A stretch of 64,000 nucleotides of DNA, taken from positions 124,001-188,000 of the forward strand of contig NZ_JAAVUT010000006.1 in assembly GCF_018449575.1 (NCBI RefSeq), in the 5' to 3' direction. The DNA comes from Sodalis sp. dw_96. Lineage in GTDB: Bacteria; Pseudomonadota; Gammaproteobacteria; Enterobacterales; Enterobacteriaceae. A program made the translations under genes and the position numbers. The notes below the pieces were generated by a model. The model saw only the letters and a list, made by a program, of their open reading frames with translations, was not told the DNA's origin and did not search any database. Below are positions 37,095-46,029 of the stretch, piece by piece; the first letter of the stretch is position 1; each line of letters starts with the position of its first letter.

Positions 37095-37608
37095 GGTTTT
37101 TCCTTACAATGAATAAGCTTGCATAAGAAAATTGGTTTTGATAAAAAGAGGCAATCGCCACTCTTTAAATAATTAAATGCTTTACATATACTAAATCGCC
37201 AAGAGGAAGAAGCAAGGTTAATGTTTGGCATCGCCCTGCTAAAAAAAGCTAAAAGGCGGTTGGAAGGGTATTTCCTTTATATGATTAAAGTGAGTTTTGA
37301 TAAAATTTTGCGAAATTCAACATGGGACAATTTTGATAAACAATGGCGTGTTAGTACTCTATTGAGACGTGCCTTTAACAGCCTTGAGCGAGGTAAGGTC
37401 TTAAGGGATCTCTGCGGGGAATAAAAATTGGCGAATCGCTATGCTATAGCATTTTTGTCAGGTATGAATGCCATATCAGGCATTGCCCAGTCCGGTTGGC
37501 GATGTGTGGTTTTCGGCAATGGATCATATTTCTTAAACCGGACTGTGCCTGCTTAACGCGTGTTGCAATGTTACCAATATATTGAGCGGCGATGGCTTTC
37601 CTACTGAG
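37095..37608. other. AT-rich region between the Ig-like operon and gor
   Basis: About 510 bases. It contains a possible 67-codon ORF (37221-37424), a short hairpin (ATGCC/GGCAT at 37469-37484) and a 10-bp inverted repeat CAGTCCGGTT/AACCGGACTG (37488-37497 and 37536-37545) with a 38-base loop, which may belong to the 3' end of gor. The low GC content of 37100-37440 resembles the Ig-like region. Confidence 0.5.
37221..37424 (+). CDS. Hypothetical small basic protein
   Basis: A 67-codon frame starts at ATG 37221 with AAGG a few bases upstream. The product is basic and helical-looking (LLKKAKRRLEGYFLYMIKV) and is not recognised. It is divergent from the Ig-like operon and convergent with gor. 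Nothing else supports it, so it may be chance. Confidence 0.25.
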   Translation: MFGIALLKKAKRRLEGYFLYMIKVSFDKILRNSTWDNFDKQWRVSTLLRRAFNSLERGKVLRDLCGE

Positions 37609-38961
37609 TCATCTCATGGTAACCAGTTCTTCCGCCGCCGTGGGATGGATGGCCACGGTATTGTCGAAATCGCGCTTGGTGGCGCCCATTTTGATCGCCA
37701 CGGCAAAGCCTTGCAATATTTCGTCCATGCCCAACCCGATGCCGTGCAGTCCGACGATTTTTTCTTCCGGTCCGACGCACACCAGCTTCATGCGGCAAGG
37801 CTGGCGGTGGGCGGTGACGGCGGTATACATGGAGGTAAAACCGGTTTTATAGATCTTGACTTCTTTTTCGCCGTATTTCGCTATCGCTTCCGGTTCGGTC
37901 AAACCGATGGTGCCGATGGGGGGATGGCTGAACACCACGGTGGGAATCAGGTTGTAATCCAGGTGCTCTTCCGGCTTGCCATTAAACAGGCGTTCGGACA
38001 AGCGACGACCCGCCGCCACCGCCACCGGCGTCAGTTCCACCGCGCCGGTATTATCCCCTACGGCATAAATCCCCGGGATGTTGGTATTCTGGTATTTATC
38101 CACCCGGATATAACCGTTGCTGTCAGTTTCAACGCCGGCGGCGGCCAGATTCAGATTGTCGGTGGAAGGCTCACGGCCAATGGCCCAAATCAGCGCATCA
38201 ACAATAAACTCGTTACCGTTTTCCAAGGTCAGCGTCAGGCTGCCGTCGCTGTTTTTTACGATGGATTCCGGGATGGAGCCGGTATGCAGGGCCGGTCCTT
38301 CCTCGTTCATGATCTCCACCAGGGTATCGATAATCAACGGGTCAAAGGTACGCAGCGGCGCGTGTTTACGCACGAACAGATGGGTCTCCGCTCCCAGGGC
38401 GTTCAGCACCCCGGCGAGTTCCACCGCGATATAACCCGCGCCCACCACCGCGACCCGCCGGGGCATGGCATCCAGGGCAAAAAAGCCGTCTGAATCGATA
38501 CCGTATTCCTCACCGACGATATCGATGTGGCTGGGACGGCCCCCGGTGGCAATCAGGATATGATCGGCGGTAATGCGTTCGCCGTTGACTTCAACGGTGT
38601 GAGCATCCACAAAGCGGGCAAAACCTTCAATAACGTCCACTTTGTTATTGCCCAGCACCCGCTCATAGGATTGATGGATGCGGTCGATATAGGCGCTGCG
38701 GCTTTTGATCAGAGTGGCCCAATCGAGACGGTTGATGGTGGTGTCAAAACCATAATCGGGACCGTACAGTTTTATCGCTTCGGCAATCTGCGCCGCATGC
38801 CACATGATTTTTTTGGGGACGCAGCCGACATTGACACAGGTACCACCGAGATATTTGGCTTCAATCAGGGCGCATTTTTGTCCATACATCGCCGCACGGT
38901 TAATCGAAGCGATGCCACCGCTGCCGCCGCCAATAGCAAGATAATCGTAATGTCTGGTCAT
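37609..38961 (-). CDS. gor: Glutathione-disulfide reductase
   Basis: The 450-residue cytoplasmic FAD enzyme reduces oxidised glutathione with NADPH. The N-terminal FAD-binding motif is AIGGGSGG, the redox-active disulfide is CVNVGC (about residues 42-47), the NADPH-binding fold is [13 protein letters not shown], and the C-terminal dimer-interface segment [12 protein letters not shown] carries the catalytic His. The start at 38961 ([11 protein letters not shown]) follows AGGGAA; the frame extends 16 codons further without support. Order gor-rlmJ is as in E. coli. Confidence 0.97.
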   Translation of the reverse strand: MTRHYDYLAIGGGSGGIASINRAAMYGQKCALIEAKYLGGTCVNVGCVPKKIMWHAAQIAEAIKLYGPDYGFDTTINRLDWATLIKSRSAYIDRIHQSYERVLGNNKVDVIEGFARFVDAHTVEVNGERITADHILIATGGRPSHIDIVGEEYGIDSDGFFALDAMPRRVAVVGAGYIAVELAGVLNALGAETHLFVRKHAPLRTFDPLIIDTLVEIMNEEGPALHTGSIPESIVKNSDGSLTLTLENGNEFIVDALIWAIGREPSTDNLNLAAAGVETDSNGYIRVDKYQNTNIPGIYAVGDNTGAVELTPVAVAAGRRLSERLFNGKPEEHLDYNLIPTVVFSHPPIGTIGLTEPEAIAKYGEKEVKIYKTGFTSMYTAVTAHRQPCRMKLVCVGPEEKIVGLHGIGLGMDEILQGFAVAIKMGATKRDFDNTVAIHPTAAEELVTMR

Positions 38962-39148
38962 CGGGTATTCCCTATAGGTCATATCAATGGGCACAAGTTT
39001 AACGCGCAACGACCAATTGTCGCAAAGATTGCATCAATCCCTCCAATAGGCGAAACGGTTAACCCGGCATTACGTTGGCAATCCCGGATGACACGCGCTA
39101 TTACGGGATGACTCCGGCTATACAGGGATTAATCAGGCTCTGTAGAGA

Positions 39149-39991
39149 TTACTCCGGGGTTATCCAACGCACCAGGGTATGGCCGATGCCGCCGGGCACC
39201 AGCGCCTGATGGAGCCAGGGCAATAATTCGTTCATTTGCTGCTCCAGCGTCCAAGGGGGGTTAATCACGATCATGCCTGATGCTGTCATACCCCGCTGGT
39301 CGCTATCCGGGCGTATCGCCAGTTCAATTTGCAAAATCCTGCGGATGCCGGTCTTTTCCAGACCCGCCAGGATGCGCTTCACATGCTGGCGCAATACCAC
39401 CGGATACCACAAGGCGTAGACGCCGGTGGCGAAGCGTTTATAGCCTTCCTGAATGCCGGCCACCACATCCTGATAATCGGTTTTCATTTCATAAGGCGGG
39501 TCGATCAGTATCACGCCGCGGCGCGACAGCGGCGGCAATTGGGATTTCAACTGCTGGTAGCCGTCGGCGCGCAGCACCTCCGCCCTGGGATCTTTTTGAA
39601 ATTCGTTTCGCAGCAGCGGGTAATCGCTGGAATGCAGTTCCGTCAGGTGCAGACGATCGTGTTCCCGCAGTAATTGGCGGGCAATCAGCGGCGAACCGGG
39701 ATAATAACGCAGGCTGCCGCTGCGATTGTAATGGCGGATAACCGTCAGATAGGGCTCCAGCAGCGCCGGGCAATCTTCCCGCTGCCAGATTCGGGCGATG
39801 CCGTCATGGTACTCGCCGGTACGTTCGGCACGATCGCTGTTAAGCAAATAACGGCCGGCGCCGGCATGGGTATCCAGATAGAGAAAAGGCTTGTCCTTCT
39901 CTTTCATGGCGGCCAGGATCAGGCTCAGCACCGTGTGCTTGAGCACATCGGCGTGATTGCCTGCGTGAAAACTGTGGCGATAACTTAACAT
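39149..39991 (-). CDS. rlmJ: 23S rRNA (adenine2030-N6)-methyltransferase
   Basis: This 280-residue methyltransferase modifies A2030 of 23S rRNA using SAM. It begins with the family pattern MLSYRHSFHAGNHADVLKH and has a SAM-binding segment YLDTHAGAGRY and the catalytic DPPY motif in ILIDPPYEMK. Length and order match E. coli RlmJ, where prlC is the next gene upstream; here prlC is about 23.7 kb away. Confidence 0.96.
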   Translation of the reverse strand: MLSYRHSFHAGNHADVLKHTVLSLILAAMKEKDKPFLYLDTHAGAGRYLLNSDRAERTGEYHDGIARIWQREDCPALLEPYLTVIRHYNRSGSLRYYPGSPLIARQLLREHDRLHLTELHSSDYPLLRNEFQKDPRAEVLRADGYQQLKSQLPPLSRRGVILIDPPYEMKTDYQDVVAGIQEGYKRFATGVYALWYPVVLRQHVKRILAGLEKTGIRRILQIELAIRPDSDQRGMTASGMIVINPPWTLEQQMNELLPWLHQALVPGGIGHTLVRWITPE

Positions 39992-40205
39992 ATAATTATA
40001 TCCAATTGAGAAAGAACAACTTTTTTATTGTTGGCATTTTCTTTTTTGCGACTCCCACGGCAGTCCATTCAGGTGAGAAAACATGAGAACGATCTCAGGC
40101 GTTAGTATGAAACAGTTTTGGGTCGAATTGACATAACATTGGCTATGGGGGTAGCGAGTACGAGGGAATATTGCACATTTAGCGTTAGATACAAATTTAA
40201 GCCTC

Positions 40206-40667
40206 TTATTTTGTTAAATGACCATCAAATGTAAAATCAACTTCCTTGACTGATTGCAACGCCTGCTTAAAATCAGTATGTAGAGGATTTAAAATAGCAT
40301 TATTTTCCTGTGGAATAATGCAAGATGGAATTATTAAAGCAACCCCGTCAATTGCGTCAAGCCAGCCTGTACCCAAGTCCATGGTGGAAAACGGGGCTGG
40401 ATCTTCTCTCCAGTCATCAGGCAAATAGGCATTTTCTAGGTATTCAACCTTATCATCGGGTAATTCGATACTGAAAAGGGAGTATTGATTCAGCAGTGTA
40501 TCATGAATGGAATGCACAAGAATTTCCAATGACGCCAGAGCGATGGTGGTAGATACATAAACGGCCGCACTACCTTTGTGATTCCATCGCCCGCCATAAA
40601 GTCTCGCGCCATAACCCGTCCATGCTTCAGCTGCATGGATTTTTTGTGTAAGCCTGTAAAAGATCAT
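40206..40667 (-). CDS. RES-domain toxin (NAD+-degrading family) of a type II toxin-antitoxin pair
   Basis: The protein has 153 residues with the RES pattern: an Arg near the N-terminus (FYRLT), GARLYGGRWNHKG, then AVYVSTTIALASLEILVH with the conserved Glu, and a C-terminal NPLH segment. Characterised RES toxins degrade NAD+ and are neutralised by a partner antitoxin. Its start overlaps the stop of the antitoxin gene by four bases (ATGA), the usual antitoxin-first arrangement. It is complete in length for the family. Confidence 0.88.
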   Translation of the reverse strand: MIFYRLTQKIHAAEAWTGYGARLYGGRWNHKGSAAVYVSTTIALASLEILVHSIHDTLLNQYSLFSIELPDDKVEYLENAYLPDDWREDPAPFSTMDLGTGWLDAIDGVALIIPSCIIPQENNAILNPLHTDFKQALQSVKEVDFTFDGHLTK

Positions 40668-41110
40668 GAATAGACGCCGTGCTCAAGCTTGCCAATCAAA
40701 TCAAGTACCTCAAGCGCACCACTCTCCGTGGAAAGAAGTGAGAACGGCGTTACATTTCCCAAGCCTTTTACCGGACTTTTCAGCCAGGTATAGGCATCAG
40801 TTTTATTACCACCGAAAAGATGCACACTTGCGTCCATCACCCGCACTAGCCGAGCAATACGCTCACTTTCATCAGGAGAGAAAGTTGTTCCTGTACTTTT
40901 ACGCCTGGCCACGTTTCTTTCATTAATGCCGGCAATCCGCAAAATTTCGGCCTTCGACATGTCTGACCATTTATGAATGCTTTCAAGCACGTTCACCGGA
41001 AGCCCAATTTTCAGCACATTGGTCAGCTCACGGCCTCTGCTAACGGGCAGACCGGCAAATTTCCACAAAGCATTATGTTGTGGCTCATGGGATGGGATAT
41101 AAGCTCTCAT
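40664..41110 (-). CDS. Xre/MbcA/ParS-type antitoxin (DUF2384 C-terminal)
   Basis: The 148-residue antitoxin has an N-terminal helix-turn-helix-like part (SKAEILRIAGINERNVARRKS) and a C-terminal DUF2384 toxin-binding domain (ERIARLVRVMDASVHLFGG, DAYTWLKSPVKGLG). It binds the RES toxin and probably its own promoter; two GACAWWTGTC palindromes lie directly upstream (41127-41136 and 41150-41159). The start at 41110 (MRAYIPSHE) is preferred over an in-frame ATG seven codons upstream, which overlaps one palindrome. Confidence 0.88.
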   Translation of the reverse strand: MRAYIPSHEPQHNALWKFAGLPVSRGRELTNVLKIGLPVNVLESIHKWSDMSKAEILRIAGINERNVARRKSTGTTFSPDESERIARLVRVMDASVHLFGGNKTDAYTWLKSPVKGLGNVTPFSLLSTESGALEVLDLIGKLEHGVYS

Positions 41111-41126
41111 GGCAATCTCTCCAACA

Positions 41127-41159
41127 GACATTTGTCATGAAGTAGTATAGACAATTGTC
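41127..41159. promoter_or_regulatory. Paired palindromes, putative autoregulatory operators of the RES-Xre operon
   Basis: GACATTTGTC (41127-41136) is an imperfect and GACAATTGTC (41150-41159) a perfect 10-base palindrome. Their centres are 23 bases apart, about two helical turns, in the promoter region of the antitoxin gene. This is the arrangement expected for cooperative binding by the antitoxin. Confidence 0.6.
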
Positions 41160-41329
41160 AGATGGGTATAAAGCATTATTTATGCGTATTTAGCCTACGC
41201 GAAACACAGTGAATGGCATCGTTTCGGTCAGTAACCTCATCCCGGCACTGTTACAAAACCCCGGCAGGACGAGATGCGTATCCGCCCCCCAACTGGTATG
41301 CTGGGCAGGTATGCCGGTTTGCCTGCCGA

Positions 41330-41347
41330 CGGATGCCGGCAGGCGGG
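41330..41347. repeat. REP-like inverted repeat upstream of the usp gene
   Basis: GCCTGCCG and CGGCAGGC form a stem around ACGGATGC in the region about 41321-41344, 50 bases before the usp start. It could be a REP-type element or a terminator of rightward transcription. Boundaries are approximate. Confidence 0.4.
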
Positions 41348-41392
41348 ATTGAAACCGCCCTTATTACCTCGATGAAGTCACGGGAGACAGCC

Positions 41393-41827
41393 ATGGCTGT
41401 GATTAAACAGGTTTTGATAGCCTATGATGATTCCGACTGTGCCAAACAGGCGCTGGAATTTGCCTGCGAATTTGTAAAGCGATTCGACGCCAGGTTACAT
41501 ATTGTTTCCGTTTGTCAATTGCCGCAGTTCGGCAGCGGCACCGCGACGGAAATGATTATCGAAAATGCGAGAGCGATTTATGGGAAATTTTTCGACAGCC
41601 TGAAAAATAATCCCGCTTACCAGGATATCGATCTGGTCAAACAAATGGAAATCGGTAATCCCGCGGAAATGATTATGCTTTATGCGGAAAGCCACAAAAT
41701 AGACCATATAATTGTCGGTCATCGCGGTTTTTCCCATATTGAGCGTTTGTTAATGGGGTCGGTGGCACGACAGATTATCGATAACGCAGGCTGCCCGGTC
41801 ACCGTGATCCGGGAATCCTCTTATTAG
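41393..41827 (+). CDS. Universal stress protein (UspA family)
   Basis: The 144-residue protein has the Usp fold: beta-1 IKQVLIAYDDSDCAKQALEFA and the ATP-binding pattern G-x2-G-x9-G-S in VGHRGFSHIERLLMGSVARQI, ending with VTVIRES. It is probably a cytoplasmic, ATP-binding stress protein of the UspF/UspG-like class; the exact role is unknown. The start at 41393 follows GGGAG at a good distance. It is a single gene, convergent with the rhodanese gene. Confidence 0.88.
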   Translation: MAVIKQVLIAYDDSDCAKQALEFACEFVKRFDARLHIVSVCQLPQFGSGTATEMIIENARAIYGKFFDSLKNNPAYQDIDLVKQMEIGNPAEMIMLYAESHKIDHIIVGHRGFSHIERLLMGSVARQIIDNAGCPVTVIRESSY

Positions 41828-41932
41828 CAAAAGCCCCGAAAATCCCCGCCTAAAGTGAACCGGCCTCATTGCGAACACAGGATGTGTCGAGGGTTTTGGG
41901 GCAGTCCGATTGATAAACCACTACTGCTTTCT

Positions 41933-43549
41933 TCAATGGATGTTGGCCGGGCCGCCTGCATCCCCATCGGCGGGCCCCAGTTTGAAATGGGCTTTGGCGG
42001 GATCCCCAACCTGGTGCGGAAGGTCCGCTTCCCAGGCCAGATAGGCGGCGCTGGCGGCGGCATTGCCTTCATGGCGATCGTGCAGCCAGAATAAGAAATC
42101 GATTTGCAGATTATCCCCGGGGGTTTGCGAGCTGCTGTGCAGTTCCAATCCGGCGGCCAGCCAATCCTGTCGTTTACCCTCCACCGCCGTGGCGTTGAAT
42201 CCCGCGTCGATCAAATCCATGACCACCCCGTGCGCCAGCGCCGGCTGTTCGGCGAAGACCAGGATTTCCCGGGCATTGCCGATGAGGTCGGGCACATTAT
42301 CCAGCCGCGAGCGGTTTACCCAGTGCGTGCCGGCGGGATGATAACGGCGATAGTCCCAACTGCGATCGGCGGAGAGTCCGATGGTGCCGTTCTCCAGTCG
42401 ATGCCGCGCGGCGGCGGCGTCGATCCGCGGGACGAGCGGCGGTGGAAGGATATGGGATGGCGGACGACTGCCCTCGTCAATGCCCGCCAGCACATAACAT
42501 TGCCAGCCCAACTGTAAAAGCCAATGGGCGGTGGTGGTGGCCCGAACGCCGTCATTGTCGTTGAGCACAATACGGCCACCGCGCGTGCCCACCCATTTAT
42601 CCAGCGCCTGAACCAGCTGTCCCCCCGGCACCCAGCGGGCATCGGCCCGATGGCCGCGCCGGTACTCGTCACTGTTGCGGACATCAAACACGTACGTGGT
42701 GCGGTTTCCATCCTGCTGCCACTGTCGGAGGATTGCCCCGTCGATATATTGCACCTCGTACCGCTGCGCCAGCCCGGACGCTCTTTGCCGGGCCGATTGG
42801 ACGGCAACCTCGCTCTGGGGCTGAAAGTAGCGGGCGCCGTCTTGGACAGTGGCCAAATCCGCCAGCCGCCAGCCCTGAGTGCCGCCGGACAACGCCAGGA
42901 CCTGATTGGGAACCCCGGCATTGATCAGGGTCTGCGCGCCGATAATGCCGCGGGTGCGGCCGGCGCAGGAGACCACCACCAGGGTGTCAGGCGAAGGCAC
43001 CAGATCGTCGAAGCGGTAGAGCAATTCGGCGCTGGGTACGGAAATGGCGCTCGGTACATGGAAGCGGTCGTACTCCTCCACCGTCCGGCTGTCTAAAAGA
43101 ACATAATCTCCCTGCTGTTCAATCAGGCGCGCCAGTTCGCCGGGCTCGATGGCCGGTGTATGATGAAAATGCTCGATGAGTTCGGCAAAGGCCTTGTACG
43201 GCACATTCACGCCTTTAAACAGCGGCAGCCCCGCTTGCTCCCAAGCGCCGATCCCCCCGTCGAGGACATGGATGTCCGAATAACCCAGGACTGACAGGCG
43301 TCCCGCGGCCCGTTCACCCCGGGCGGTATTTTCCGCCAGCAGTACCGTGCGGGTATTGGCGCGGGGCACCAGGGCGGGGAACTGGTTTTCCATTAAACTG
43401 TAAGGCGCATTGACCGCCAGCAGCGGATGGTCATCGCCATACAGCCCTTCTTCCCGGATGTCGATAAAGGCCAGCTCTTCGCCGTCTTCAAGCCAGTTCA
43501 GCAGGTCGGACAAAGGGATGGCCGATCCATATTCACTATGTCTAGTCAT
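41933..43549 (-). CDS. Four-domain rhodanese-like sulfurtransferase
   Basis: The 538-residue protein is made of four rhodanese domains (about 1-115, 125-235, 265-365 and 375-475). Only the second keeps the catalytic Cys loop (VVVSCAGRTRG); the corresponding loops of the first (LLAENTARGE), third (LNDNDGVRA) and fourth (FAEQPAL) lack Cys, so they are structural. Such multidomain rhodaneses occur beside organosulfur utilisation genes, where they may accept or transfer sulfane sulfur. It is last in the leftward group of binding protein, aldolase and monooxygenase, separated from the monooxygenase by 277 bases that include a palindromic repeat element. Confidence 0.87.
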   Translation of the reverse strand: MTRHSEYGSAIPLSDLLNWLEDGEELAFIDIREEGLYGDDHPLLAVNAPYSLMENQFPALVPRANTRTVLLAENTARGERAAGRLSVLGYSDIHVLDGGIGAWEQAGLPLFKGVNVPYKAFAELIEHFHHTPAIEPGELARLIEQQGDYVLLDSRTVEEYDRFHVPSAISVPSAELLYRFDDLVPSPDTLVVVSCAGRTRGIIGAQTLINAGVPNQVLALSGGTQGWRLADLATVQDGARYFQPQSEVAVQSARQRASGLAQRYEVQYIDGAILRQWQQDGNRTTYVFDVRNSDEYRRGHRADARWVPGGQLVQALDKWVGTRGGRIVLNDNDGVRATTTAHWLLQLGWQCYVLAGIDEGSRPPSHILPPPLVPRIDAAAARHRLENGTIGLSADRSWDYRRYHPAGTHWVNRSRLDNVPDLIGNAREILVFAEQPALAHGVVMDLIDAGFNATAVEGKRQDWLAAGLELHSSSQTPGDNLQIDFLFWLHDRHEGNAAASAAYLAWEADLPHQVGDPAKAHFKLGPADGDAGGPANIH

Positions 43550-43601
43550 AAATAACCCCTTTTCAACCCGTTATCTTTCACGCGGCAGTGATGTTGGCCG
43601 C

Positions 43602-43803
43602 TATACCCTAAATACTTCAAGTTGCAGGTGCGTTGGCAATACTCGGCCCCTCCCTGGGCCTCGCCCCTGACGGGGCCGCGAAAAGTCGCGTTCAAATCTG
43701 CTCCAGGCAGATTTGTCCTCGCTCACCCCAGTCACTTACTAGGGTAAGTTCCTGGGGGGCGCTGCGTCGCCGTCTTTCTGCAACTCGAATTATTTAGGGT
43801 GTA
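43602..43803. repeat. Dispersed palindromic repeat element (MITE-like), long copy
   Basis: This non-coding element of about 202 bases is bounded by inverted ends, TATACCCTAAATACTTCAAG on the left and the complement of TACACCCTAAATAATTCGAG on the right. A second, internally deleted copy lies at 60841-60936. I remember such elements from Serratia, Sodalis and Pectobacterium genomes. It sits between the rhodanese and monooxygenase genes. Confidence 0.85.
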
Positions 43804-43826
43804 ATGAAGTCAAATAATTAAAAAAC

Positions 43827-44972
43827 TTACAGACGCAGGCCCGCTTGTTTCAGCAGCGGCAGGATGCGTTCGCCGAAGTAAGCCAGTTCCGGTTCATAAT
43901 CCACAAAGCAGAGTTGCAGCCCGTCGCAGCCGATGGCCTTGAGGCGCAGGATTTGCCCGGCTACCTGTTCCGGCGTGCCCACCAACTGAATGTTGCCCCC
44001 CACGATACGTTCATCGCGCTGATGGCCGCGCCAGGAACGGCTGTCGCCGGTGGCATGGGTATGGAAGAATCCGTCCACCGCGCCATGGTCGGCCTGCCGG
44101 ATGATCTCCTGATAAACCCCTTGCGCTTCGGCCTCGGTATCCCGGGCGATAATCATCGGATTTACCAGGATGCGGACGTCGCGGCCAATGGCCGCCGCCG
44201 CTTCCCGCACCTGGCGGGTGATGCCCGGCAGCGCCTCGATGGCCGCGTCGAAGGAGGCGCCGGCGGGGCTGGTGACGAAAATCAAATCCGCCTGGCGCAC
44301 CGCCTGTGCGATGCCTGCGGGGGAGCTGGTGGCGCTGACGATAATCGGCCGGCCATAGCGGGGTTTAGGGGTCACAAAGGCCTTGCTCAGCGTCCATTGT
44401 TCACTGTGATAATCAAGATCCTCTTCGCCGGCCCAGAGCCGTTGCAGCAGGGATACATACTCATCCGCCAGCTCGTAGCGGCGGTCATGATCGGGCTGCA
44501 CCTGACCGAACATGGCCCATTCGTCTTTGCGAAAACCGGTAACGACGTTGAGTCCCCAACGGCCGCCGGACATATGGTCAAGGGTGGCGCCGAACTTGGC
44601 CAAATGCAGCGGATGCCAGGGGCCGTAAAAAATATGCACGGTGGAAATCAGCAAAATGCGTTCGGTCACCGCCGCCAGCCCCGCCGCCGCCATTAATGTG
44701 TCGAGGGCGGTTTCGCGGTAGCGAATATCACCGCCGAAACCCCCTTTGGACAGCCAGTGGGCCGGGCCGAACACCAGGTCGAACCCCAGGGCTTCAGCCT
44801 GGCGGGTCAGCGCCGCGTTGTAATCGAAGGTCCAGTCGGTGGCCCGCGGGTAGGCGGACATGGTCCAGCCGCCGTTATGTATGGGTAAAAACAGTCCGAG
44901 TATCAGCGGTTGATCCATGACTTTCCCCAGCGGGCTGTCATGAGGAAGCGGCGGTAAAACGGGGTAAGGCAT
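43827..44972 (-). CDS. LLM-class (luciferase-like) FMNH2-dependent monooxygenase
   Basis: The 381-residue flavin monooxygenase has the luciferase-like fold and is nearest, from memory, to the SfnG/SsuD/RutA group: RATDWTFDYN near the N-terminus, ISTVHIFYGPWHPLHLAK, the flavin-binding HMSGGRWGLNVVTGF and PIIVSATSSPAGIAQA. Enzymes of this class oxidise sulfones, sulfonates or related compounds with O2 and FMNH2 supplied by a separate reductase; an SsuE-like reductase is encoded at 59946. The start at 44972 has a GAGGTGG site. The substrate is unknown. It follows the aldolase gene after 143 bases. Confidence 0.87.
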   Translation of the reverse strand: MPYPVLPPLPHDSPLGKVMDQPLILGLFLPIHNGGWTMSAYPRATDWTFDYNAALTRQAEALGFDLVFGPAHWLSKGGFGGDIRYRETALDTLMAAAGLAAVTERILLISTVHIFYGPWHPLHLAKFGATLDHMSGGRWGLNVVTGFRKDEWAMFGQVQPDHDRRYELADEYVSLLQRLWAGEEDLDYHSEQWTLSKAFVTPKPRYGRPIIVSATSSPAGIAQAVRQADLIFVTSPAGASFDAAIEALPGITRQVREAAAAIGRDVRILVNPMIIARDTEAEAQGVYQEIIRQADHGAVDGFFHTHATGDSRSWRGHQRDERIVGGNIQLVGTPEQVAGQILRLKAIGCDGLQLCFVDYEPELAYFGERILPLLKQAGLRL

Positions 44973-45115
44973 AATCCACCTCAAAATGTGCTGGTATTCA
45001 GGGAGAAACGCTCCGAAAAAATCGTTGCGCCAATCGCGCCAAATACGTCAATTGCCGGCCACCATGAACGGAGTGATAGTGTTAATCACGTTAATGGGGG
45101 TCATTGAATCCATCG

Positions 45116-46027
45116 CTAATCGCGATAATCCGGTTCGCGCCGGTCCAGCAGACGCCTTAACGCTTCAAAATGCAGCTGATAGCCGGGTTTGTATTGTTCA
45201 CCCGGCGAATTGTGCAGCGGCGTGTTGTGAATTTGATCCTGCACCTTGTCCACCTGCGCCGGGCTTAACCCCCGCAGACGCTGACCGGTCCACAGGGCGA
45301 ACAGTTGAACCCGGGCGGCCCGTTCCAGGGTATAGAGGCGATCGTAGGCCTCGGCGGCGGAACGGCCGGTGACCAATACGCCGTGGTTTCCCATAAAAAG
45401 AATGGTTTTTTCTCCCAGTATCTCCGCCAGGCGTTCGCCTTCCGCCGGATCGCGGGCCAAGCCGTCGTAGGCGTCATCGTAGGCAATTTGATCGAGCAAT
45501 AATGCCTCCGTCTGGCCGAGGGCCAGCAGATGCTGGCTTTCCAGCCGGGTCAGCGCGCCGGCGTAAGGCATATGGGTATGGAACACCGCCTGGTGCTTGG
45601 CATGGGCGGCATGTATCGGCGCGTGGATGCAATACGCCGAGCGCTGAATAATGCCTTCTCCCGCCAGCAGCTTGCCGTCGAAGCCGATGGTCATCAGCTG
45701 GCTGGCCTGGATTTCCGACCAGTGCAGGCCGAAGGGCGGCAACAGGAACCGGTCGTCGGTCCCCGGAACCGCCAGGGTGAAATGATTGTAAATGCCTTCG
45801 CTGAAATCGTGCCACACCGCGAGCCGGTGCGCGGCGGCCAGATCCCGTCTGGCCTCCAACCGCGCCGGCTCGGTGGCGTCATCGGCGAAATATTCTCCGG
45901 CCCCTTGGCGTGGCCGCCCGTTGAGATTCTCATCGGCACCATTCCGTGGCGACGTGCCGGCAACGCTGTTTGCGGCGTTGGAAGGTTCGGTTGTTTCACG
46001 CCGATCGTGCTGGTAGAAAGCGGTCAT
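45116..46027 (-). CDS. Class II aldolase/adducin-family protein
   Basis: The 303-residue protein carries a class II aldolase domain from about residue 50: zinc-binding histidines appear in HAPIHAAHAKHQAVFHTHMP and the later GNHGVLVTG. Family members cleave or epimerise small hydroxy-acyl or sugar phosphates using Zn2+ and are cytoplasmic. Residues 1-50 are low-complexity and polar. The ATG lies two bases after the stop of the upstream binding-protein gene, so the two are translationally coupled. Its job in the cluster may be cleavage of a carbonyl product. Confidence 0.85.
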   Translation of the reverse strand: MTAFYQHDRRETTEPSNAANSVAGTSPRNGADENLNGRPRQGAGEYFADDATEPARLEARRDLAAAHRLAVWHDFSEGIYNHFTLAVPGTDDRFLLPPFGLHWSEIQASQLMTIGFDGKLLAGEGIIQRSAYCIHAPIHAAHAKHQAVFHTHMPYAGALTRLESQHLLALGQTEALLLDQIAYDDAYDGLARDPAEGERLAEILGEKTILFMGNHGVLVTGRSAAEAYDRLYTLERAARVQLFALWTGQRLRGLSPAQVDKVQDQIHNTPLHNSPGEQYKPGYQLHFEALRRLLDRREPDYRD

Positions 46028-46029
46028 GT

